Positions 1 to 5,800 of a stretch of DNA of 8,879 nt are shown here, in pieces. Source of the stretch: an uncultured Gemmataceae bacterium (GTDB lineage: Bacteria; Planctomycetota; Planctomycetia; Gemmatales; Gemmataceae); NCBI GenBank assembly GCA_937922175.1, contig CAKZUU010000362.1, forward strand, positions 1-8,879. Direction: 5' to 3'. The notes beneath the pieces were generated by a model. It was not told where the DNA came from, made no database searches, and saw only the letters and a program-made list of their open reading frames with translations. A program made the translations under genes and the position numbers. Each line of letters begins with the position of its first letter. The first letter of the stretch is position 1.

Positions 1-1746
1 TTTCGCATTCCGATGAGGGATGGCCGACGGCTTTTCACCGCTGTCTACGTGCCCAAAAAAGCCGACGGACCTTGGCCCATTTTACTCAAACGCACTCCCT
101 ACAGCGTTGCGCCCTACGGGATTGACAGGTACCCCAACGAACTCGGTCCGTCCATGCTCTTCGCCCGCGAAGGATACATCTTCGCTTACCAAGACGTCCG
201 TGGTCGATGGATGTCCGAAGGCGAGTTTGTCAACATGCGGCCGCATCAACCAACGAAGTCCGGCACACAAATCGACGAAGCCTCGGACACGTTCGACACC
301 ATCGATTGGTTGGTCAAAAACATCCCCAACAACAACGGCAAAGTCGGCACCTGGGGAATTTCCTATCCCGGATTCTACGTCGCCGCGGGAATGATCGATG
401 CCCACCCCGCCCTCAAGGCCGCCTCTCCTCAGGCCCCCATCAATGATTGGTTCGTCGGCGACGACTTCCACCACAACGGGGCGCTTTTCCTGCCTCATTG
501 TTTCAATTTCATGGCCAATTTCGGCAAACCCCGCCCGCAACCAACAAACAAGTTTCCTTATTTGCCCTTCGATCACGGAACGCCCGATGGATACGATTTC
601 TTCCTCCGTTTGGGACCCTTATCCCAGGCCGATCGGCTCTATTTCAAGGGAGAAATCGCCTTTTGGAACGAAGTGGCGGCCCATCCGAACTACGACGAAT
701 TCTGGCAGTCTCGCAATTTGCGACCGCATCTGAAACGCATCCGGCCGGCCGTCCTGACCGTGGGTGGGTGGTTTGATGCCGAAAACCTCTTCGGAGCTCT
801 CGAAACGTTCAAGAATGTCGAACGTTTTCAGCCTCAGTCGTCCAACACTCTCGTCATGGGACCGTGGAACCATGGCGGATGGGCTCGGGGCAATGGTGAC
901 TCCCTGGGCGACATCCGCTTTCATGTCAAAACCGCCGTCGAGTATCGCGAGCAGATCGAATTGCCGTTCTTCGAGTACCATCTCAAAGGGAAAGGTGAAT
1001 GGAAACCGCCGAAAGCTTGGGTCTTTGAAACGGGCACCAATCGCTGGCGAACGTACCCCACCTGGCCTCCGGCTGAGACGACAGTGAAATCACTATACCT
1101 CGCCCCGCATGGCCGGTTGAGCGATTCACCTCCCTCAGATCGCAGCGGGTTTGAGGAGTACATTAGCGATCCTGCCAAACCCGTCCCCTTCTACGATCGG
1201 ACCCACATCGGGATGGCGCCCGAGTACATGGTCGGCGACAACCGACACGCCGCCCGAAGACCCGATGTTCTTGTTTATCAGACCCAGACGTTGGAAAACG
1301 ATTTGACCGTTGTCGGTCCCATCGAGGTGAAACTGCGAGTTGCCGTCACCGGAACGGATGCGGATTTCATCGTCAAGTTGATCGACGTCCACCCTGACGA
1401 CGCACCGGACCCGGAGCCGAACCCCGTCGGCATCCGCATGGGCGGCTACCAACAGTTGATCCGCGGCGACGTCATGCGCGGGCGGTTTCGTCGCAGCTTC
1501 GAGAAGCCGGAACCCTTCGTTCCCAATGAGCCGACCGAGGTCGCCTTCACTCTCCCCGATGTGTGTCACACGTTCCGCACCGGGCACCGACTCATGCTCC
1601 AGGTGCAAAGCACCTGGTTTCCCTTGGTGGATCGCAATCCGCAGACCTTCGTGCCCAACATCTTTGACGCGAAACCGGAAGACTTTCGCAGGGCGACCCA
1701 CCGGGTCTACCACGATTCGGCAGTTCGACTGCATGTGATACCTTGA
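1..1746 (+). CDS. CocE/NonD-family serine hydrolase, 5'-partial (alpha-amino-acid ester hydrolase-like)
   Basis: The frame is open from base 1. The codons before the ATG at 13 read FRIP, so the text FRIPMRDGRRL is the usual family N-terminal motif (IPMRDG), and the ATG at 13 is internal; the true start lies upstream. Numbering from that Met, residues about 1-310 form the alpha/beta-hydrolase domain, and about 340-577 the C-terminal jelly-roll domain (IVKLIDVHPDD, RTGHRLMLQV). The triad is visible: Ser117 in GTWGISYPG (codon at 361), Asp255 in GGWFDAEN (775) and His287 in GPWNHGG (871). GDDFHHNGA (149-157) and DAEN resemble the carboxylate cluster by which alpha-amino-acid ester hydrolases bind an amino group, though the last acid is Asn here. 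The family hydrolyses esters, amides or X-Pro peptides; the substrate is unknown. Any signal peptide would be outside the window. The gene converges with the M24-like gene, leaving 59 bp between stops. Family assignment is firm; subfamily is inferred. Confidence 0.93.
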   Translation, partial: FRIPMRDGRRLFTAVYVPKKADGPWPILLKRTPYSVAPYGIDRYPNELGPSMLFAREGYIFAYQDVRGRWMSEGEFVNMRPHQPTKSGTQIDEASDTFDTIDWLVKNIPNNNGKVGTWGISYPGFYVAAGMIDAHPALKAASPQAPINDWFVGDDFHHNGALFLPHCFNFMANFGKPRPQPTNKFPYLPFDHGTPDGYDFFLRLGPLSQADRLYFKGEIAFWNEVAAHPNYDEFWQSRNLRPHLKRIRPAVLTVGGWFDAENLFGALETFKNVERFQPQSSNTLVMGPWNHGGWARGNGDSLGDIRFHVKTAVEYREQIELPFFEYHLKGKGEWKPPKAWVFETGTNRWRTYPTWPPAETTVKSLYLAPHGRLSDSPPSDRSGFEEYISDPAKPVPFYDRTHIGMAPEYMVGDNRHAARRPDVLVYQTQTLENDLTVVGPIEVKLRVAVTGTDADFIVKLIDVHPDDAPDPEPNPVGIRMGGYQQLIRGDVMRGRFRRSFEKPEPFVPNEPTEVAFTLPDVCHTFRTGHRLMLQVQSTWFPLVDRNPQTFVPNIFDAKPEDFRRATHRVYHDSAVRLHVIP

Positions 1747-1804
1747 CGTCGGCGTCACCGGACGTTCAACAGCAGACGATGGGGAGAACTCCGGACAATT
1801 CAAC
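1744..1804. repeat. Short hairpin and imperfect direct repeat between convergent genes
   Basis: The 59-bp gap between the hydrolase and the M24-like gene holds two small structures. TGACGTCGGCGTCA (1744-1757) is a 5-bp inverted repeat with a 4-base loop that includes the hydrolase stop codon. It is followed by an imperfect direct repeat, CCGGACGTTCAAC (1758-1770) and CCGGACAATTCAAC (1791-1804), which differ by one inserted base and one substitution. Neither strand has a U-run after the hairpin, so it does not look like a standard intrinsic terminator. It may be chance. Confidence 0.25.
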
Positions 1805-1805
1805 C

Positions 1806-2921
1806 TTACCGGATGAGAATGTCGGGGCGATCGACGGTCGCCCCGGCCACTTTGATTCGCTTCAGCGGCCACATTTCGACCGGTGTCACAATGTCTGGTC
1901 CCGAAGAGGTCAGGATCACCGTGTCGGCGCAGGTCACCGCACCGATGTTTCCCTGCCAGGCGATGGCGGCAGCGTCTTCAAGCACACGTGAGGAGTCGGT
2001 GGGGATGAGAAGCGCTTCGACGGAGCGATAACCGGTGAGCCAGCCCACGGGCATCGAACGCCATTCATGTTCATAGGGCGTCGTTTGCAAGAACTTCAGG
2101 CTTTTCTCCCACAATTCGGGCCAGGCAATCCGTGGCGTGGCACCCACGATGAGCAAGGCCGTCCATCGGCAGGCACATTCCATCTCGGCCCGGAGATCCG
2201 CGGGGGGGGCATCGAAGCAGACCATCCGACTGGCCGTTACGTGTAACCCGTGGCGTTTGGCCGTTGCTTGAAGGAGGCACGATCGCTCCACCGGGGCCGC
2301 CGCCGACGGGCTGTGCCGGCGATACCGGCGCAATCGACCATCAGCCGACACAATCACGTTCACCGGCACCATGCCTCGACGAACCAGGCGATGGCACAAT
2401 TGTCCTGCGATCTCGGCTTCGGAATCGCCCCTCTCGAAATTACGTCCCGTCGCCTCCAAAGCATGCGCGAGATCGGCACCCAGGGAGCGAAGGCGTTCCA
2501 TTTCGATCTCCGTGAGCCGTCGCCGCATAGCGGCCAACTCCGCGCCGACGACCTGACAGCCGTTGCAAGGTCGGTCGCTCGCCACCTTTTTGCCGGAGAT
2601 CAGCTCCGAGATCAAGGAGGCCCGCCCGAAAGTCCATGACCACTCTTTTACATTGAACCCCAGACCGTTCAGGTCGCCGTCGAAAAGCCACTGCGTGTCC
2701 AAATTCGAGCAGAGAAGCCAGCGATGAGACGGCATGAGATAGATCGCCGGCGATTCAAAGTCATCGCTGGACGCGGGCGCGACCGCTCCCAACGTGAACC
2801 ACGAAACGTTGGCTGGATCGGCCACCAACAGGGCGTCGCTCGTGTGACGGCGTAAAAAGTCACCCGCCGCCGCGTGCCGAGACTCGATCTCTCCCCGAAT
2901 TCGAGGGTCGGCTTCCGACAT
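1806..2921 (-). CDS. M24 (creatinase/aminopeptidase P fold) protein lacking the metal ligands; probable pseudoenzyme
   Basis: This 371-residue protein has the two-domain layout of Xaa-Pro peptidases: a creatinase-like N-terminal domain (about 1-125, with ADPANVSWFTLG at 34-45) and a C-terminal pita-bread domain. The RYRRHSP segment with His203 keeps the family's active-site histidine region. Lining up LLQATAKRHGLHVTASRMVCF against the usual LLDxG...SDxTRTVCF puts Gln218 and Thr229 where the two metal Asp should be. The GHG histidine becomes Tyr298 (LTGYRSVE). The Glu of the EPG motif becomes Ala/Trp (321-322), and the final Glu becomes Ala332 (TCADTVILT). All five ligands seem lost while the fold is kept, so a metallopeptidase activity is unlikely; a binding or regulatory role is inferred. 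The chosen ATG (2921) lies 4 bases after the stop of the gamma-carbonic-anhydrase gene; ATG 2933, overlapping that gene by 8 bp, is also possible. No clear Shine-Dalgarno supports either. The reading frame is intact, so it is not a decayed gene. Confidence 0.85.
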   Translation of the reverse strand: MSEADPRIRGEIESRHAAAGDFLRRHTSDALLVADPANVSWFTLGAVAPASSDDFESPAIYLMPSHRWLLCSNLDTQWLFDGDLNGLGFNVKEWSWTFGRASLISELISGKKVASDRPCNGCQVVGAELAAMRRRLTEIEMERLRSLGADLAHALEATGRNFERGDSEAEIAGQLCHRLVRRGMVPVNVIVSADGRLRRYRRHSPSAAAPVERSCLLQATAKRHGLHVTASRMVCFDAPPADLRAEMECACRWTALLIVGATPRIAWPELWEKSLKFLQTTPYEHEWRSMPVGWLTGYRSVEALLIPTDSSRVLEDAAAIAWQGNIGAVTCADTVILTSSGPDIVTPVEMWPLKRIKVAGATVDRPDILIR

Positions 2922-2925
2922 GGAG

Positions 2926-3444
2926 TTACCCATTCGACGATTCTTGGTTGAGTTGATGGATCTCGCCGCAAAAATATCGTTCGGCCAAGTCGCGATAGCG
3001 GCGGCAAGTCTCACGAATGCGCGCGACCTCTTCGTTCGACACTTGTCGGACGATGCGTCCGGGGGTGCCCATCACCACCGATCGCGCGGGCACCTCGAAG
3101 TTCTCGGGGACCAGGCTACCGGCCGCGATGATGCATTCCGGCCCGACCCGACTGCCCGAGAGCAAGCAGGCTCGCATGCCGATCAACGAATCCGATCCGA
3201 TTCTCGCTCCGTGAACAATCGCGCCGTGTCCGACGACAACTCCGGAGTCGATTTCGAGCACTTCCCCATGATCCGTGTGCAGGATGCAACCGTCTTGGAT
3301 ATTCACGTCTCGCCCGAGTCGAATCGATCCGACATCGCCGCGGATGATCGACCCGAACCAGACGTTCACCCCCGCCGACATCGAGACATCGCCGACGATC
3401 ACCGCCGTCTTTGCCCAGTAGGCCTCTCCGACTCGGATCATCAT
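2926..3444 (-). CDS. Gamma-carbonic-anhydrase-family hexapeptide-repeat protein
   Basis: This 172-residue protein is almost entirely left-handed beta-helix. Hexapeptide repeats run from about residue 10 to 125 (AVIVGDVSMSAGVNVWFGS, then VGHGAIVHGARIGSDSLIG, then VGPECIIAAGSLVP), and a C-terminal helix follows (EEVARIRETCRRYRDLAERY). Residues of the gamma-class carbonic anhydrase site are present: Arg35 and Asp37 (IIRGD), Gln50 and Asp51 (NIQDG), and zinc ligands His56 (LHTDHG), His73 and His78 (VGHGAIVHG). The family forms trimers with metal between subunits. Many YrdA/PaaY/CaiE-type members have weak, redox-dependent or no anhydrase activity, so catalysis is possible but not shown. ATG 3444 is chosen because it gives the usual length of about 170-180 residues; a second ATG follows at once (3441), and the frame reaches back to a TTG at 3483. 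It is probably the first gene of a two-gene unit with the M24-like protein, and it is divergent from the arginase-family gene. Confidence 0.92.
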   Translation of the reverse strand: MMIRVGEAYWAKTAVIVGDVSMSAGVNVWFGSIIRGDVGSIRLGRDVNIQDGCILHTDHGEVLEIDSGVVVGHGAIVHGARIGSDSLIGMRACLLSGSRVGPECIIAAGSLVPENFEVPARSVVMGTPGRIVRQVSNEEVARIRETCRRYRDLAERYFCGEIHQLNQESSNG

Positions 3445-3486
3445 GGTGCAACTCGATCTGGTCGTCTGCTGGGGTGATCCCAATAA

Positions 3487-3515
3487 AACCTAGGCCGAAA
3501 TCTTACTGGTTACAA
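3487..3515 (-). promoter_or_regulatory. Possible sigma-70-like promoter for the gamma-carbonic-anhydrase/M24 pair
   Basis: The gap of about 74 bp between the divergent genes should hold promoters for both. On the minus strand, TTGTAA (3515-3510) and TAGGTT (3492-3487) are 17 bp apart, matching the first bases of the -35 and only loosely the -10 consensus. Transcription would start near 3480 and leave a leader of roughly 35 bases before ATG 3444, which would also exclude the TTG at 3483 as a start. I see no comparable box pair for the plus-strand gene. The match is weak. Confidence 0.2.
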
Positions 3516-3518
3516 ACG

Positions 3519-4346
3519 ATGTCGATTTTAGCCGTTTTCATCCCATTCGACTTGTTTGGCAGCAGCGGGACGGCAGCCGGGGCTGAGCTTCTCGCCGACG
3601 CGCTTCGGGAAATGCAAAACGACAATCGGGCGGAAAGACGAGCCACTCGCGCGCGATCGTATCAACATCGCCTTCGTTCCCGGGAATTTACCTTCGAGAC
3701 GTTAGACGATGTGAACCATTGGGAGAAGACAGCTCGCGAAGTCGCCCGAAAGGCCTTGGACCAACGACAATTTCTCTTGTGGTTCGGCGGAAATCATTTG
3801 ACCGTCCTTCCCGTGCTCGAAGAATTGGGGCGCTCCGATGCGTCCGTTTGCCTTCAACTCGACGCGCATCTGGACGTGTATCATCTCAGCGGTTGCACGC
3901 GGGAGCGTTCTCACGGCAACTTTCTCCGTCACAGCCGGGGCCGTCTGCCGGACATCATTCACGTGGGTCATCGGGATTTATTTTTGCCGCCGCGCGAAAT
4001 CGCTCGCCATTTTCGACGCGCGATATCGGCCGTGGATTGGGCCGTCAAGCCGAGCGAGGCACTTGAATCGTTGCAAAGGGAGACGAATTCCGCGGGTCGG
4101 TTATGGATCGACATTGACTGCGATGTTCTCGACCCAGCTTTTTTTCCCGCCGTCGAGGGGCCGTTGCCGTTCGGCCTCTCGCCACCGGACCTCTTGCAAA
4201 TTCTCGACGGGGTCTGGGGGCGGCATGTGGCGGGGGTGTCGATTTCCGAATTCAGTCCCGGACGCGATCGAACCGACCAAAGTTTGGGACTGCTCATCTG
4301 GCTGCTGGAGTGGTTGTTGCTCCGGCAGAGTGAGGCACTGACGTGA
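3519..4346 (+). CDS. Arginase/agmatinase-family (ureohydrolase) enzyme
   Basis: This 275-residue protein carries the full binuclear-manganese signature of ureohydrolases. His93 lies in GGNH, where most members have GGDH. Asp115, His117 and Asp119 lie in LDAHLD, and Asp200 and Asp202 in the DxDxxDP motif (DCDVLDPAF). His132 in SHGN and Glu244 in SEFSPGRD match the catalytic His and substrate-guanidinium Glu of arginases. The family cleaves guanidino or formimidoyl compounds (arginine, agmatine, guanidinobutyrate, formiminoglutamate) to urea or formamide plus an amine. The sequence does not settle which; no specificity loop is recognisable. The ATG at 3519 starts the first beta strand (MSILAVFIPFDLFG) and suits the family length; the frame extends upstream to 3411, but that stretch would overlap the divergent gene. 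There is no evident Shine-Dalgarno before the ATG. The gene is alone on its strand and ends 3 bp from the stop of the convergent sugar transferase. Confidence 0.92.
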   Translation: MSILAVFIPFDLFGSSGTAAGAELLADALREMQNDNRAERRATRARSYQHRLRSREFTFETLDDVNHWEKTAREVARKALDQRQFLLWFGGNHLTVLPVLEELGRSDASVCLQLDAHLDVYHLSGCTRERSHGNFLRHSRGRLPDIIHVGHRDLFLPPREIARHFRRAISAVDWAVKPSEALESLQRETNSAGRLWIDIDCDVLDPAFFPAVEGPLPFGLSPPDLLQILDGVWGRHVAGVSISEFSPGRDRTDQSLGLLIWLLEWLLLRQSEALT

Positions 4347-4349
4347 CCA

Positions 4350-5156
4350 TCAGGAGGTCGCCGGCGCTTCCAGGGGGAGGCGGGAAATACGCGCGACCTC
4401 GTCCGGGTGAGGCAATTTGAAAAGCCGTCGCTGCATCGAGTACGACATGCCAAACATTTTGAACGCCGTGCACACGATCAATTTCAGGTCGAGCCAAAAA
4501 TGGCGCCGTCGGATGTAGTACAGGTCGTAGGAGAGTTTTCGTCGAACGCTTTCGATGTCGGTGTCGGCGGGCAGTTGCAATTGGGCCAAGCCTGTCACCC
4601 CGGGACGAACCGCTAACCGCTGACTGTATCCGGGAATTTGGGTCTCCAAGGACGGGACAATCTCGGGACGCTCCGGACGCGGTCCGACCAGACTCATATC
4701 GCCCCAAAGGACATTGAGCAGTTGCGGTAACTCGTCTAAATGTGTCTCACGTAAGAAATGGCCGATGGGGGTAATTCGCTTATCGCCTGGAGTCGACCAA
4801 CGCGGTCCGGTCAGTGCCTCGCATTGGTGATACATACTTCGGATTTTGAACAAGCGATAGGGCTTCCCACCCTTGCCGAGGCGAATCTGCGTGTAGAACG
4901 CCGGCCCCCGCGACGTGAGTTTTACCAAGACGGCACAAACAACGATGATCGGAAGAGCAAGGACCAGGAGAACGGCCGCCAGCGTGCGATCCAAGACGAC
5001 CTTCACCACTTCGTAGACGGGCTGAGACCGCAACTCCCCCGGCTGGATGTAATGAGGCAATATCTTCAAACGGTGCGAGGAGGCGAACGCCGATCCCTTC
5101 GGCTTGGTGTGCTCGGCCACGAATTCCGATTGGGGCGATGCGGGCGATCGATTCAT
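4350..5156 (-). CDS. Bacterial sugar transferase (polyprenyl-phosphate glycosyl-1-phosphate transferase)
   Basis: This 268-residue protein is a small monotopic phosphoglycosyl transferase that would move a sugar-1-phosphate from a nucleotide sugar to undecaprenyl phosphate, the first step of exopolysaccharide repeat assembly at the inner membrane. A non-conserved N-terminus (1-45) is followed by one hydrophobic segment (about 57-80). Then come KPYRLFKIRSM (98-108), the catalytic Asp141-Glu142 pair in THLDELPQLLNVL, GDMSLVGPRPERPE (152-165) and RPGVTGLAQ (184-192). It lacks the multi-helix N-terminal region of full-length WcaJ/WbaP proteins. The donor sugar cannot be read from the sequence. 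It is the last gene of the exosortase/kinase operon: its ATG overlaps the EpsI stop by 4 bp (ATGA, 5156-5153), suggesting coupled translation. Confidence 0.95.
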   Translation of the reverse strand: MNRSPASPQSEFVAEHTKPKGSAFASSHRLKILPHYIQPGELRSQPVYEVVKVVLDRTLAAVLLVLALPIIVVCAVLVKLTSRGPAFYTQIRLGKGGKPYRLFKIRSMYHQCEALTGPRWSTPGDKRITPIGHFLRETHLDELPQLLNVLWGDMSLVGPRPERPEIVPSLETQIPGYSQRLAVRPGVTGLAQLQLPADTDIESVRRKLSYDLYYIRRRHFWLDLKLIVCTAFKMFGMSYSMQRRLFKLPHPDEVARISRLPLEAPATS

Positions 5157-5800
5157 GGAACGGCTAACCTGTTCTGCAATTCAGGAAGTACGTCACGAAG
5201 AAAGATCTGCACGTCGTCCATTTCTTCGCCGTCGATCCATCGTGGCATCGACCCGACGAGATAGAGCTTGTACAACCCCCGGCAATGGCGAAATTCACTC
5301 CGCGGATCGTCCGCTGCTCGCCATCGTCGCCCGTCACTCCACGACCAATACACCCACCGAGGCGATTCGCCCGGTTTGTGAAACCGGGCAAACCAGAAGC
5401 TGTGCCTCCTTTGCCCTTCGACTTCGGGGTTGTAAACCCGTGCCGGCGAATCCATGTGATAGCCGGTGTTGGGGAAGCAGAGATCCGGGGTATGCACCGA
5501 CATCGGTTGGGAGCGTCCCACGAAAAGCACGAGAACGACCTCGAACGGTTCGCCATGTGGCGGCGACTTTACATACCGTCGCGCCAGAAGAACATCGGCA
5601 TCCGCGACTCGCTGGTGCCGCTCGAGCACTCGAAGGTCCTCACCAACCCAATTCCCCATCACGCGGGGAAGGTCGGCGGCGCGTCCCGCCATTTCCTGTC
5701 GCACCTCAGCCACGAACCAGCGATCGGTGACTAGCCCGTGAACGAGCCCTCCAATCGCGATCATGGTCATCGCCCCAAGCAGTGGAAGGCTCCGAGTCAT
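5153..5800 (-). CDS. EpsI-type exosortase-associated protein
   Basis: This 215-residue protein has one N-terminal membrane helix (about 7-24) and a soluble domain that would sit outside the cytoplasmic membrane. It shows the EpsI-domain hallmarks: a VMGNWVGED segment (47-55), a central strand FEVVLVLFVGR (86-96), the motif HTPDLCFPNTGY with His103, Cys108 and Tyr114, and an aromatic VYWSW segment (150-154). In other bacteria EpsI is encoded beside, or fused to the C-terminus of, exosortases in exopolysaccharide loci; its biochemical role is not settled. The conserved Cys and His suggest a functional site. The start ATG overlaps the kinase stop by 4 bp (5800-5797), with a purine-rich GAGGGA 11 bases upstream (5817-5812), and its own stop overlaps the sugar-transferase start in the same way. 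It is certainly part of the exosortase operon; family assignment rests on motif and context. Confidence 0.88.
   Translation of the reverse strand: MTRSLPLLGAMTMIAIGGLVHGLVTDRWFVAEVRQEMAGRAADLPRVMGNWVGEDLRVLERHQRVADADVLLARRYVKSPPHGEPFEVVLVLFVGRSQPMSVHTPDLCFPNTGYHMDSPARVYNPEVEGQRRHSFWFARFHKPGESPRWVYWSWSDGRRWRAADDPRSEFRHCRGLYKLYLVGSMPRWIDGEEMDDVQIFLRDVLPELQNRLAVP

Noticed and set aside
82..576. A 164-codon minus-strand open frame opposite the hydrolase N-terminal domain
   Set aside because: It is the complement of conserved hydrolase sequence, including the GISYPG nucleophile motif, and has no protein-like motif of its own.
1744..1757. TGACGTCGGCGTCA hairpin as an intrinsic terminator
   Set aside because: The stem is only 5 bp and no U-run follows on either strand.
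1135..1872. A 245-codon open frame on the minus strand across the end of the hydrolase gene
   Set aside because: It lies antisense to a well-supported gene with catalytic motifs, shows no recognisable domain, and runs into the convergent M24-like gene. Long antisense frames are common at this base composition.
2922..3014. N-terminal extension of the M24-like protein back to 3014
   Set aside because: The extension overlaps the coding region of the gamma-carbonic-anhydrase gene by about 90 bp and reads unlike a protein start; ATG 2921 or 2933 fits the junction better.
2920..3477. A 185-codon plus-strand open frame opposite the gamma-carbonic-anhydrase gene
   Set aside because: It mirrors the real gene almost exactly, and its product is rich in Asp, Arg and His without any fold signature.
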